A DNA stretch of 64,000 nt from Aquatica leii (GCA_035610365.1 CM069432.1:240278104-240342103), one strand, 5' to 3'. Shown: positions 11,704 to 24,499, counted from the stretch's first letter. The notes: a model not told the origin generated them from the letters alone. A program made the numbers and translations.

Positions 11704-11800
11704 TTGACCCTCAGTGTTGGTATTTCTTGTTAGACTATAAAAACTAATTAATTTATTCATTCAAATATTTAACTCACATTTACTTACGTTATCCATTATT
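11704..11800 (-). pseudogene. Possible 5' piece of the Harbinger accessory gene
   Basis: Immediately after the LINE tail the minus strand reads NTNTEGQ. Joined across the insertion, this leads into LLEAILDK of the accessory frame at 7738. Upstream an ATG at 11796 is followed by a GTAAGT donor-like site (11787-11782), and a TATAG acceptor-like site is at 11735, so a first small exon is conceivable. The piece is very short and the exon model is tentative. Confidence 0.35.
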
Positions 11801-14226
11801 TTTGTTAACTTCTCAATTAAAGATGATTAAATAAAGTAAATATTTTTGTTGGTTATGTACCAATTACCAACGAAGTACTACTGTTTCTACCTGCATAGAT
11901 TTCGTAAACTAAATTTGTCTTAAAAATTTTACGAAACTTACAAGAAATGAAATCTACGATATTTTACAAATTAGCGCACTGTTTACATTGCAAAAGTGCT
12001 ATTTAAAAAAAATGAATTTCTAGCTCTAACAAAGCAATTTCTCATAGCTAAATATCATATTTGCAACTGTCATGTAATTCGAACGGTTCGTTGACCACGT
12101 AAATCGTTTATTCAAAATAATTAAAGTATAAGCTTAATATTATTGTACTTTGCTTTGTTTTGAAAAAATACATAATAAAAGTAAAGATTATTTAAAAGTT
12201 GGGTGCTGTACTCAGTATGGGTCACTCTGTAGTAACATAATAGTTTTATGTTTGATAGATATTAAAAAAAAAAGTTTAATCTAAATAAAAATCAAAAACA
12301 CCAAAGTATGAAATGCTAAAACTAATTTTAGAAATTTAGCAAAATATTTGTAAGAATATGTATTTAAAGTAAAAAATTATACAGCAAAATGCATAAAAAA
12401 CTAATTGACACAATAGTCATAAATTCCAATAAACCTAAAAAAAATCAAACTCAGCAAAGCTAATTAAGATAATAATCTTATTAGACTTCTTTACATTGCT
12501 TGAAAAATTGAAGGTTTTCTATTGAGAGGATAACATAGATCTTGTTAGTTTGTGAAACTAAAATCCTTAAGCAACATATAACATACAAAGATTTTTAACA
12601 ATAATTTATGTCTATGAATTTGGAAACTACAGTTGCTTTTGTAAATATTGTTTTTAAAATATAGAATTAATAAGCGTAAACATGACAGGTACTAACCGTT
12701 ACATAGTAATGATAAATGTTTAAATGTACTAAAATACTAGTTTAGGTTCTGGAAGAATAGAACAAGTAAATAAGTTTGTTAGTTTAAAAGTACCTAATTA
12801 AAATAAGATACGATGTATAAAAAAGCATTAGTGACTAATGGTTAATTAGACGGAATTCCCATTCATACAATTAAATCATTCGTAGTGGTTTAGCTACCGT
12901 GTAATTAAAATCACAATAATAATTTTACTTTCAACATGGTCGTTATTTCACCTTGCTTCAAGCGCTACTCTTATTCATTTTTATTAATTACAATTATTTT
13001 TTAATTATAATATGACCTTTATTAATTGTATGAAAATTATTATTTTTTAACGTAAAGTATTATTTATTTTTAACTTGTATCCTGGTTTTGGATTAACGGA
13101 GTCGAGTGAACTTACATTATTGTACTTTACGTAGTAGTAAAATGGTAAACATAAATATGTTAAAAATACAAAATAAAAAATGTTAATTAATAAACTGTAC
13201 TTAAAATTTAAATAAAAAATATATTTTTTGTTTATATAATTTTAAAATTTATTCTTAGTACTGAATTTGGGAACCCAGCATTAACTAATAAACGTATCTC
13301 AAAAATAAAATAAAAATAATTAAACTGCACGTTTATACACAATCGGAAATTGTATTGTAAAAATTGAAATATAAAATAAAACTGCATGATTTTACATTAT
13401 TTATATTAATTTATTTTTTTTACATTTATTTTATTTTCAGCATATTATTTTTGAAGTGAAAAAAGGATTAGTATGAAAAAAATATCGTTTTCTAAGCACC
13501 TTATATCTTCTGAAATACACTAAAACATGAAAAGATATAAAAAGCTGAAACACAAGAACTCTTTTTAGAAAAATGTTAAAATATTAAAAAAGATCTAGAA
13601 TTTGACGCTACAAAACTCTCGATTTAAGCATTAAAAAATGTTGTTTAATTTAAAACATAAAAAAAGTATTATTATATATTCAGTTTTGATTTATAAAGTT
13701 AGATCGAAATTGCAAATTAAATTTCACCTTTTTAGGTTTATGAGTAGGTAATAAAATGAGAGTGACAGTCATCGTTGTTTAAAACCGTCTTTAGAATTGG
13801 TTCTTGGCATAAACAAAAATCGGTTTTCACAAGTACTTTTAAAACCAAGTAAAAAAATATAGTAACGCAGGTTCTCATTTAAAAAAATAAAGTTAAAATT
13901 CATACTCAAGAATTATAACGTTGTGTATGATAACCAGATGAAACAAGGGATATGCAGCAAAGCCGCAAAAAGCAAGAAGAGGGATGTCGGTAGTTAGTTA
14001 AACGTTTCAGTAAATTTATATACTGTGCGTTTTAATATCCTTGATTCAAATACATACAGTACGCAACAATAAAATTTGCGACAAGGATAAAAATAAAAAA
14101 TTGTACAAATTTAGTAAAAATATCCTAAAATGGCATTAACCGGTGAAAAATTGTTCCAAATACCGAAATAAATGCATTTTTAGAAAGAATGAAGGAATTG
14201 TTAATATGTAATGAGTAAAGAGCGGA
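11801..14226. other. AT-rich stretch without recognisable genes
   Basis: About 2.4 kb of strongly AT-rich sequence. I see no ORF, RNA gene or clear inverted repeat. Near 14095-14210 the reading NAFLERMKELLICNE resembles the start of a gypsy gag domain and may be the 5' part of the gypsy relic that continues at 16525. Confidence 0.4.
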
Positions 14227-16510
14227 CAGTCAGGCAAATGCCTAGAGCCTGCCTTTTTGTGTAACTTTTTGTCTTCTTTGCCTTTTTAAAGAGTATTATT
14301 TTATATTGCTTTTTTACATATAAATTTTGAAAAGTTTGTGTAAACAGTGTTTTAATAGGTAGATGACAATAACGCATTACAGAATTTTACTTAAATTACG
14401 TACAATAATAACATTTTTTGCTCAAAAGGTCTTACCACGAACCTATAAATAACAACAGGGATTTTCATGCTTTGGTTAACAATGGTGTCCAAAAAACATT
14501 TAATACAAAAGCCGCTTATAGAGAAGAACTATTGTAAGAATTTATACTAGGATTATGTACAATGACAGGCTTAGCAGAACACTATTTACAAAACCGGAAG
14601 GATTTTGGAATGAATCATATTTTATAGGTCTATGCAGTAAGCAAAGAAATATAGATAATTTTAATTCTGTCCGGTGGGATTCCTTTAATGACTGAAACAC
14701 ATGACTAAAATATTCTTTGTTTGTTATAAATACCTGTGATATATTGTCACACTTTGATAGTCTATTGATGTTGTGCTGTAAGTTTTAAAAAATGCCAACT
14801 AATAAACAATCAAAATTTGAAAATTATTACAAGTGGAGTAAATTGGACAATAATTTATCAAACAACGGGGAAAACCTTTTTTGTCAAGTTTGTTCAAAAT
14901 CAGTAAGTTTGTATTATCTTCATTTAAATGCTTTTAATTACTAGTATGTGTAAAACACCACTTGGGTAGTGGTTTACATTAAAAAAATATAAAAAAAACT
15001 ATGAAACAAGCATTGTTAAAAAACGTTATAGAAGATCAACAGAATAAACCTGACCCATCAAAAACAATATATACACCGAACAAGTTGTTCCAGATGAATC
15101 AATTGGTTTACCTTTTATAGAAAATACAGACAATAAGGAATGACATTGGGGACCATTACATTTGAACTTCGGTTGATGAAACAACCGATTGCAAAAGTCG
15201 ATATATAGCAAATTTTGTAGTTGGTAAATTGTCTGAACTAGAACCAGGAAAAGCTCATTTGCTAGCATCCAAAGAAATTCCACAGACCAATCACAAAACA
15301 GTTGCAAATTTTTTCGATGATTGTTTACGTAAGTTTTTTTTTAATGATGGATTAATATAATCCAATCTATTAATTACAATTATATAATTTTATGTTTGTA
15401 GGACTTCTGTATCCCAATGGCGTAAAAAAAGAAAAGGTTTTCTTATTCGTAACCGATGAAGCACCTTATATGTTCAAATCCGCTCAGGCATTAGAAATAT
15501 TTTATCCGAATTTAAAACATTTAACTTGTCTAGTACATGAAATACATAAGATGTGTGAATTCATTAGAAACGAGTTTGCAATAGTAAACAAGTTAATTTC
15601 TGTCACCAAAAGGGTAAAAATCTCTAAAATATTAGATCCTCTTTTTGATTATTGGATCTTGTTTCAGGTTTTTGTGAAAGCACCATTACGGGTAAGGGCT
15701 TATAAAGAAAAACTTCCAGATGTTAAACTTCCATCGGAACCTATCATAACAAGATGGGGAACTTGGTCATCTGCTTGCATTTTTTATGCCACACATTTTG
15801 AAAAAATTAAAGAGGTACAGTTCATACTATAATCTGACATTGTCTTATACATTAATTGAATTGTCTTACTTCAGGTGGTTGAATTATTTGACGAGACGGC
15901 CCCTGCAACAATTGCTAAATCTCAAAAAGCGCTTAATGACGAAGCTGTTAAGAAAGGACTAGTTTTTGTAAAAACACACTTTTCCGGTAGTCCTGACGAA
16001 TTAAAGAAGCTAGAAAAAAGCGAAACCGCAATGACCGAATCTTTCGCTACATTCGAAAGAATAAGAGCAATTATAAGAGCATGTCTAGGGACTATAGGAA
16101 GAAAAATTAATCAAAAATTGGATTCCGTCACATCAAAAAACTCTTCCTTTGACCTTTTTAAACAACTGACTAAAATTCAAAAAGGGGAGGTCATGAAGCA
16201 TAAACAGAAAGTATCTTTAACAATAACAAAAACATCGGCATTAAAATTTGCTCCACTAACATCTTGTGATGTCGAAAGAACTTTTTCCTTCTATAAAAAT
16301 ATTTGAAATGATAAAAGGCAACAATTTCTTGGTCAAAATATTGAAAAATATTTGATTTGTGTTTGGGAAAATAATAGCACTTAATAAACATTGTAAAACA
16401 AAAAGTATACTGTAAATTTTAATAGATATTTGTGCCTTTTTTATTGCCTTTTTGCCAGGTTTAATATGCCTTTTATGCCACCTTTTTTGGTATTTTTTCT
16501 TGCCTTACTA
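14227..16510 (+). mobile_element. hAT-type DNA transposon
   Basis: The left end CAGTCAGGCAA (14227) and right end TTGCCTTACTA (16510) form an imperfect terminal inverted repeat starting CAG/TAG, as in hAT elements. Several subterminal TGCCTTTTT-type repeats occur on both sides (14250-14290; 16432-16485). The interior carries a hAT transposase. I do not see a matching 8-base target duplication (AGAGCGGA against TCCTCTAT), so the exact ends are uncertain. The element seems to sit within a gypsy gag relic. Confidence 0.6.
14792..16385 (+). pseudogene. hAT transposase with intron-like gaps
   Basis: Exon 1 (14792-14902) encodes MPTNKQSKFENYYKW... with CQVC, half of a BED-type zinc finger, ending at a GTAAGT donor. 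A middle block (about 15150-15330) reads SVDETTDCKSRYIANFVVG, and ends in DDCLR before a GTAAGT site at 15330. The next block (15402-15812) has FLFVTDEAPYMFKSA and ITRWGTWSSACIFYATHF. The last block (about 15875-16306) ends in LTSCDVERTFSFYKNI, the hAT C-terminal dimerisation motif. Gaps at 15330-15401 and 15813-15874 start GT and end AG, so they may be introns. Frame breaks near 15000-15150 suggest inactivity. It resembles the hAT group from which CGGBP1-like proteins derive. Confidence 0.65.
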
Positions 16511-16524
16511 TCCTCTATTTAGTA

Positions 16525-16740
16525 ATGAGGTTCCCGAAAGTAGAAAAGTGTCATTGTTTATTACGGTATTTGGCTTACAATGTATTAAATCCTAGAGATA
16601 AATCATTTGAAGGGTTATTAATGTTGTTAAAAAGGTGTTATGCACGCAAGACTGCAGATGAGTCATTAAATAATTACATTGTCTGTATACGAGCATTAAC
16701 ACATGATACCAAGCTTTTTTCCCAGCAGATCCTGATAGTA
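16525..16740 (+). pseudogene. Ty3/gypsy gag relic
   Basis: The reading KCHCLLRYLAYNVLNPRDK, then SFEGLLMLLKRCYARK, then ESLNNYIVCIRAL fits the retrotransposon gag block (short helices followed by a lL..hy.p and E(S)...yi..lr.l pattern). It is followed by nonsense. It fits as the gag of the dispersed gypsy whose protease is at 18240, RT at 18590 and integrase at 22970. Confidence 0.5.
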
Positions 16741-17189
16741 ACAACGAGAACTGCAAAGAAAAAAAAATGGGTACCATTTCCAACGTAAACGTAGTATCCC
16801 TAGTTCGGACACACCAAAGGTACATATAAACCCACTCTAGAATAAATTAGGGGAAGGAGAAAGCAAACAGATTGATATTGCAAGAACGTAACAAAATGGT
16901 TGTATATTCTTTGCACAAATATTTCAATAGGGCAAAAACAAAGTCAATTAAATAATTAACAAATACACACAGTCGAAATAACAACATGCATAAGATTTTT
17001 GATGATAACAGTTTGTCTTTAAAATTTAATAGATAAACGTATGAGTTACTACTTGGACTTAGTGTAGCGGGTAATAATATTAGGATACCTTTGTGTGATA
17101 CTCCCGAATAATGCGAGCAAACCTGCACTTGCCACTTTTAATGACTTCGGTCACTACACCGGTCGTGAACACGTAGTGAAAAATATTCC

Positions 17190-17775
17190 AATGATACTCA
17201 ATTCATGAACGTAAACAAGATATACACAATTACAAATATAGAAGAAGAAAGACGTACTCATTATTTAGGCAATATTATTCAAAATGAACTGATCCAAGTG
17301 TTATTAAAAGGTATAAAAAAATAATTTGAATGGTCAAAAAGGCAAAATATCATTTTTGATTGCACTGCAGACATTAGACATTTTAAGAAAAAAGCCTCGT
17401 GCAAATAAAAAAACATTTTCTGGGATTTAGACTAGCCAAAACAGCAGAAAAATCGATGAGCCATGTTCAATCAGCTACAAAGTATATCGTTGTCAATTGA
17501 GGACTTACGAAGTCAGGGTTATGATGACGGGAGCAACATAAGGGAAAAAGGAATCCGTGCGCGTTTTATGTTCCTTGCAGTACCCACACCTTGAACCTCG
17601 TAGTCAATGACGCTGCTTCATGTTGTGCTAAAGCAACAAGATTTTTTGATATTGTACAACGTCTTGCTGCATCTACACGTCGATAGCATGTAGTTAAACG
17701 TAATGTTCCATCTTTGACTATTAAATCTCTAAGTGATACTCGCTGGTCAAGCAGTTGCAAGAAACTTTGATTTTT
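17190..17775 (+). pseudogene. hAT transposase fragment (zf-MYM/TTF type)
   Basis: Frames spread over 17190-17775 give HYLGNIIQNELIQVL, then IIFDCTADIRH (with the catalytic-type DCT), then REQHKGKRNPC, then CSTHTLNLVVNDAA, then SLSDTRWSS. The DCTxDxxH, HTLNL and LSDTRW blocks are typical of hAT transposases related to zinc-finger MYM proteins. Many stops occur. It lies between the gag and protease pieces of a gypsy relic and so probably inserted there. Confidence 0.65.
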
Positions 17776-18159
17776 TTTGTACTCATTTTAATCATTGTTA
17801 TTAATGAATATTGCATGTAAACGAAATAGTTGATCGATTTACCATTAAAGTTTTGGTGATTGTTATTCAGTAATTTTAACTGTTTTACTTACTATTACTT
17901 CTTTTAATTATTATTCTGTGAAAACAAAAAGTAGAAATAGTTTATGTTATTGTTGTATAGCATTGTATATGGTGGTATAGAATTGCTTTTGATTGCCTTG
18001 TTTGTTCTATCTTATTCTTTTTGTTAGTCGGTTCAGACGTATTTTTGTTGTCTCCGATTCGAAAATCTTTACAGTACGAGAAATGGCGCCTATTTCTTCC
18101 CTTCTTTTATTATAGTTTTCCAACCACATTCATTCACCGACATTGTAGCTAGCCGTGGT

Positions 18160-18375
18160 GACGTGGTTGTTACCAAAGGAGGCCCACTACAGAAAAGGTT
18201 GGCATATCGAGTCAGATATAGTTGGGATTGCCAACAGTTCATAAAATATCTACTCAAAGTCAAGCTGTCAGTTGAAAACAATCCACTTGTTATGGAGTTG
18301 GATATTGGTGCGAGTGTAAGCGTTATCCTCTGTGGTTTAGTGGTACGCAAAAAATGCATTCAGGCAAGTAGTTAA
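18160..18375 (+). pseudogene. Ty3/gypsy protease relic
   Basis: The reading LLKVKLSVENNPLVMELDIG, then ASVSVI matches the gypsy retropepsin block in which the catalytic motif is normally D-T/S-G-A. Here Thr is Ile (DIGAS). The frame is open from 18163 to 18375, but neighbouring pol sequence is broken. Confidence 0.6.
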
Positions 18376-18559
18376 ATTTTGTAGGTAAAATCAATATCAA
18401 TGTCAGTACTGAAAATGTAATGATTGTCCGCTATCATTATTAGTCATTAGAACAAACCATAACATATTGCCCTATATCCGCCCTGGCGTGTAGATACTCC
18501 CAAATCCTTGCAACCGCAAGACATTGCTATGATGAAAACACTATAATTTGAAATAACAA

Positions 18560-18935
18560 AGGCGGTTAATACATTAAAGAACAAATTCAGGAAAGACTTT
18601 AGTTCGGACAAATAAAAAAATATATAGGTTTCAAAGCAAGTGTGGTCTTACAAGAAAATTCAATTACCTGAGTTACGCAATGCATATGTTGCACCATATG
18701 CAGTAAAAAGTTAAACAGAAAAAGAAAACTGAAATATACAAAAAAAAGGAATATTAGTACCTCTGTAATTTATAGTAAATAGGTAACCCCAATTATTACC
18801 TTTCCAAGGAAATTGGGAGGTATTAAGATTTGCGTAGATCTAAAAAAACAGTTTACTCTAATTCAAAGGTAGATTATTACTCCTTGCCGTTACTAGAAGC
18901 AGTTTTTTAAGTTGTCAGAGGCGCTACATGTTTTT
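18560..18935 (+). pseudogene. Ty3/gypsy reverse transcriptase relic
   Basis: Short readings PYAVKS, KKGILVPL, LPFQGNWE and, in another frame, YYSLPLLEAVF correspond in order to the N-terminal part of gypsy RT (arg-x-x-PYA, lxxGil-pv, YPLPxxxdlf). Stops interrupt nearly every block. The sequence is cut at about 18935, where an unrelated element seems to start. Confidence 0.5.
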
Positions 18936-18989
18936 TATACAATTTTTGTCGTTTTTGGGTTAAAATGCCGTATGTGTCTCAGATTGCAT

Positions 18990-20330
18990 ACTTCCACTGC
19001 TGGAGTCATTGATAAAACCTGCATTCGTCGGAACCGAGCCAAAGCAAGGAAATTGTGCCATGAAGCGAGTCAAAATCTTTGAAGTACCTGCTTTATACTT
19101 CTATGGACGAAAAGGCAGAACATTGATTTTATCGGAAAAAGACGGAAAAATGAACAAAGAGACCATTCTTGCATATTTCGTTGATAAAATAACCAGAGAC
19201 CAAGTTTACATTTTTCCAGATTCTGGCACTTTGAAATGTATTGAAAAAGCAATAACCAGCTTCTTCAAAGAAGAAGAAATTTCTATGGGCACTTTGCTGG
19301 CGGTAGGGTGTGATGGTACTAATGTTACCGTTGCTTGAAAAACGATTAAACAGACCTCTACAATGGATTATTTGTCTTCTACACATGAATGAACTACCTT
19401 TCCGCCACTTATTTCTGAACATTGAGGACCCCAGACATATTATGGAATCATCGGTAAAAATCTAGAAAACTGTGAGAAGAAGCCTGTTGTTAAATTTCAG
19501 CCATTTCCCGGGGCGTTACTCGAGGTATTTGCAGATGCTGAAGATTTTAAAACTGATCAAAAATATATGCACAGAATTGTATTAGCGATACAACAGGTAA
19601 ATTTCTTATTGACTTAGAAAACAAATCTTCACAGAAAAAGTCACATCCTCGATGGCTAACTCACGCTAACAGAATTATGCCGTTGTATGTTTTAATCGAA
19701 TCTCCTTCTGAAAGTCTATTAGTCCTTGCAATGTATGTCGTCATGGCTTAAGCTCCAACCTGGTTCGCAGTAAAAACTCGCCCATCCAGAAAAGATCAAG
19801 CATGACATCTGTATCACCTCATATCTTCTATTAGATACTTGCCCATATAACTGAAAGCCATAGTTGATCCGGTAATTCAAAGAAACGCTTACTTCGCTTG
19901 TTCTGAAAACTTATTGCTAGCAATGTTGACCGATTCTCAAAAGCATATACGTGAACTGGGCGTACGTCAAATTTTAAAAGCTCGCAGCATTCAAAGAAAA
20001 GGACTCCGAGTGTTACAAGTTCCTTTTCTAAACCTCAATGCATCATCCTACGTCAATTTTATTGACTGGCAGGTTAGGTTCATCGAGCCGAGATATTAAA
20101 AGTAATATCCAATGAAGACATTCAAATGTTGGTCGCACAAAAATGAGGAAAATTGCTTCTACTACGTCTGTCATGTCAAGTAGTCGAAAAAGCCGTGAAA
20201 ACTGTTACTGAGGCTTCAGCCAAGTTGACTAAAGAAATGACAAAAAAGACTTCATAAAAGCCAAAATTGAGTTTTGTAGAGCTATGTCAAAGTTTGATAC
20301 TAAGCAAGTTTTTAGAGTTAATTAAAGCAG
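18990..20330 (+). pseudogene. Unclassified transposase-like relic
   Basis: The frame 19009-19338 reads KIFEVPALYFYGRKGRTLIL, then KMNKETILAYFVD, then LLAVGCDGTNVTVA. Broken frames continue with YGIIGKNLENCEKKPVVKF, TDQKYMHRIVLAIQQ, MLTDSQKHIRELGV and LKARSIQ to about 20100. The order CDGTN, then a catalytic-looking middle, then HIRELG recalls an uncharacterised multicopy family I have seen in arthropod genomes, but I cannot assign it to a named superfamily. At least six breaks make it inactive. It lies between the RT and integrase relics of a gypsy element. Confidence 0.45.
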
Positions 20331-22959
20331 TTATTATATTCTTTTTTATAGCTATTTCTGTTCATTTTAATAAATAAATTATAAAAACTTATATTGAGTA
20401 TATATTATTAGACTTTTTACACCTGCTGTAGTGGCCAAGAAAAAAAATCCGAATTTACAAAATTTTGTTAATTTCAAAGTCAATCCGGAGGCAGAAAATA
20501 AAAACCGATTCAAACCATATTTTACATGTGATCTAAAGACATCATGCGATAAACCCCAAACAAATTAAGCATTTTCTTTCTCCATTAAAATCGGCCCACA
20601 CTAATACATACATGCAATATTTCAATCGCAATGAATGGGGTGTTACGTGATTTGCCTATGGTGGGAAATTATATGTATGATATAATTATAGAAAATAGTC
20701 AAAAGTCCCTCAGGGTAACATACTAACCGTTTAAAGCATACAGCCAAATGCAAAAAAGGTACGTGCAATCGTCGAAGCGACAGAACCATCACATGTCAGT
20801 TAGTTAACGCCTTATTTAAGAATGCATATTATTTATTCCAAGTTTATGCTAATGTTATCTACGCATTTTATACCTTATACCAGCTATTGCGGAGGTAACA
20901 AAAATTTGTATTGTCCTAAAGCTGTCAAACAACATTTTAAACAATAAGAAGTTAATTTTAGAGTCAACTGTGCTATGTTAATACAAACCGTCCTTACTAA
21001 TTGTTATTTCATCAAATGTCATGTGATAGATGGAGTAGACTAACCGGTTATGTTTCTTTCAAGCACACTGTCACCTGCGAAAAAAAAATATTAAACCCAT
21101 AAGGAAAGTCTAGCAATTACCTATATTCAAACTGCACAAGTACATATTTAGAAAAAAAATTGTATTATTTACAGATCATCAGTCATTAAAACGATATTTG
21201 AAAAATCACTAAATATGTCAGTCAAAGCCAATTCAAGAATTTAAACATGAGCGTTACTCTTGTCAGCTTACAATTATAAAATTCGTTATAGGAAAGCACA
21301 ATAAATGATAACCGCTGATTGTATGTCTAGATTACTCTTAAATATACTATAATCAGGTTGTAACATCTACTTTATATAACGAATAAATTTAAATAATAAT
21401 AAGAATAAAAATAATAATAATTCAGATAATACTAATAATAATTCAGATAATAATAATGCACCGTACTAGCTGTTATGGTTTTATTAACGTATACACAAAC
21501 AATAAATTAGAGCAATGAGCCATATTCAAATTATAACCAGGGTCGGGGTATTCTAATCGTACACTAATATTTACAATTCTAATTTGACGTAATTTTAAAT
21601 ATAATTTAGAATATAATTTGGAACATAATTTGGGCGTCACAATATTTTTTATATTGAAATGGTTAAATATTGAAACCAAAAAAAACGAATACTTAAGTTA
21701 TTTACATACATGTTATTGAAGGTTAGGTTACCACTTGTTGCTGTTCGTAACTTCAGCGCATTGGGCGTGGTCATCACGTGACTTAATTGAATTACGCGTT
21801 TCTCATCTGATTCATGCAACATTACGAAATTCTTGAAATGCAAATTTAAACTTCCATATTTTCCGTATTTATCCTGATTTGATCTAATATCCGTACAGAT
21901 CCATTTATCAGAACATCGTAAAACAAACGTAACGTATGATAATCTTCATTTGAAACATCCAAATCAAATTGCATCAGACGTAACATTGAATAATTATCGA
22001 TTTTCACACATGAAAATCATAATTCGTAACGGAAATTCTTCGTAAAAGCAACGTTGTGACTAACATCAAACGTGCTGCGTAAACCATATATTCATATCGC
22101 ATTTCAAACCTCAAAATCGTAACAAGGCGTACGTATCCAAACCAAATTTTCGTAACCATAAACAAAATTCATACGTACACAAATCGGAAAGCATCGAATA
22201 AATCAGAAAGGTAGTCCTATATCGTAACCCATAGTAAAAAAAAAACTAAAACGCAAAATCCAAAGGTTACACACCACGTGTAAGGAACAAAGAAATCACT
22301 TACCCCTTTAGATTACGGGTTTCTTTAAACAAACGAAAGCGTAAATGACCAGACAAAAGCGGATATTATTATAAACGACGAACGCAGAATTGCACCGTAC
22401 AAATTTAACATATGGACATTTTCTGCACGTTGTGCAGGACGAACACGTCCTCACGCGGTGAAAACCGTACCCAAGATGGTGTACGACTTAAGAAGAAGAA
22501 CTCATAACGCATGTGCTGTGCGTCAAATGCATTGCGCAAAAGAATTTATATAAACAGAGAACACAAAAATGTTAATTAAAATCTGACGTAATAAATCGAA
22601 AAAATTGTGCACATTACAAGGTTTGGAAGTGCTAGCTTAAGTTACCTATCACACATATTCAGATCGTTAAAGAAACCGAATAGAACGTTGTGTTAAGAAA
22701 AGTTAAGAACCGCATTAATGATTCAAATATTACAAGAAAAATAATAGCATACAATCTTATTTTATTAAAAAGATAAACTTTAGTGTAGAAAGTAGTTGTG
22801 TCATGATAGCATAGTAATTCCTGTGGCATTAAGATCTGCAATATTAGAGTTATTACACGAACACACACGCTGGTACTGTAAGAATCTACTGATCACAGAT
22901 GCCACTACTAAACAGAGATGATTATATCATGGGGAATGAAACTAATGCTAAATAGACCA
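20331..22959. other. AT-rich stretch with a microsatellite; no gene seen
   Basis: No supported gene. At 21386-21455 there is an AAT/AAC-type microsatellite (repeated aataataataa and ttcagataataat units). From about 21880 to 22500 the sequence is richer in CGTA/CGTAA words than its surroundings, without a coding frame. Confidence 0.4.
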
Positions 22960-23290
22960 TAAATAAAATATGCGCCATGTTTGCTACATTTTGGCTACCT
23001 GAAGAAGTGGTGGCAGACTATGGTCCCCTATTCAATTCACAAGAATTTTACATTTTTTGTCAGTCAAATGGTATTAAAATAACAAATTTACCGCTAATTC
23101 AATCTACATCCAATGGCTTTGCTAAAAACTTTTTCATACAAAACTTGAACAAACAGTTATTTGACCGCAATAAATATAAATATCAAGTCGTTACATTATT
23201 AATTAGACAATTTCTTGTTTTTGTACCGAAACACAACTCAGACTGTAACTAGAACCACTCCTGCAGAACAAATATATAAACAGATTCTAA
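22960..23290 (+). pseudogene. Ty3/gypsy integrase relic
   Basis: The frame 22977-23252 reads FATFWLPEEVVADYGPLFNS, then QEFYIFCQSNGIK, then PLIQSTSNGFAKN. This is the second half of an integrase core: the catalytic D of the DNGPqF block is kept as DYGPLF, and the Glu normally in the NGxAE block is replaced (NGFAKN). It then decays. It is in the right order to be the integrase of the gypsy relic with gag at 16525. Confidence 0.65.
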
Positions 23291-23639
23291 AAACAATACA
23301 AAACTTTAGAAATTAGAAAAAAATAATGAAAACAATAATAGCTGTGGACGATAAGATACATTTATGCCGATAATCTAAAAAAAAATAAATGATATGGAAA
23401 CATTAGATGTCTCTAATGCTACTTTACTTATTCCAACTGCAATGCAAGAAATACCTATATCTTACAATCGGCCAAATGTGAAACAGTGTTTTGTCACCAT
23501 CCCTGAGACAATTACGGAAGCAACAGAGTACAGCTGTTAAAGAATGTTTAGTACCATTAGCAAACGATTGATAGCAGAGCCATCACATAGTATAAACTGC
23601 TATGTATGAACGATAACTGTAAATAGCTATAAAGGTGGT

Positions 23640-24420
23640 TAACGTTGTAAATCGATTTTAAACCAGCGTAATTTAAAATAGTTTTGAATAAAACCCCGGG
23701 ATAAAACCATAACGTAAAGTATATTGAGGTTAAAACGGTCCATTAATCTGGAACCAAGGTTGTTCATAGTAACTTTCGTTACCGCTGGAGCTATATCGTC
23801 TTTCAAGAAATACAAAAATTGCTCTCCTGTTAGGATTTTGTGTAAGAAAAATGGTCGGATAATGTGATGGCTTAATATTCCCACCCAAACCTTAATTTTT
23901 TAGAGATATTAAGTGTTGGTTTCTACAATTTTGAGTGAATCGTCTGTGCCTATATTCTGCAATTTTGCACGTTTTATTTAATTATGTAGTGTGAATGTGC
24001 ATTAATCTGTAAATAAAATATTTCTTAAAAATTCCCATTCGGCGTTACATTTTTGAATCACTTGGAAGCAAAGCGCACTCTTCTTCTCCAAAACATGTTT
24101 ACGAAACTCTTGATGGTATTGGTACTTATAAGAGCAAAACTTGTGTTTTTTTTAGTTTGCAGCATTTGGGTATAATGCAAACCAAAGTTTTTCACTATTT
24201 GTCCTAAACTTATAGAGACATTTTCAGTTACTGTCGCCAAAACATTGAAAGTGTTGTCATTTTGTTCGTATTGGTGTAAATTCTAATTGTAATTATTACA
24301 CTTACAATTATTTAATACTCTGCTTGTAATTTCAATGTGTATTATTCTGCTAATCGTTGTACTACTTTGAATCTGCCGAATCCGGTATTTCACACTAAAC
24401 AAAACGCTTACTTGACTAGC
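23640..24420 (-). pseudogene. mariner-like (DDE) transposase relic
   Basis: Minus-strand readings in order: a helix-turn-helix part (NSEKLWFALYPNAANKKKH, HQEFRKHV), then ILFTD (first catalytic Asp, about 24015), then VWVGILSHHIIRPFFLHKIL, then TGEQFLYFLKDDIAPAV (23884-23800). These are the blocks of an insect mariner/IS630-type transposase, in which the ILFTDE and VWxGI blocks are separated by 50-60 residues. The third catalytic block (HDGAPAH) is not found; the sequence is lost before 23640. Several frameshifts occur. Confidence 0.65.
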
Positions 24421-24499
24421 ACTATTTCCACTAAAACCAATTAATTATTTTTACATTTTGCGTTGAATACATTTTAAGGGGAACAGATCTTACAATTAA

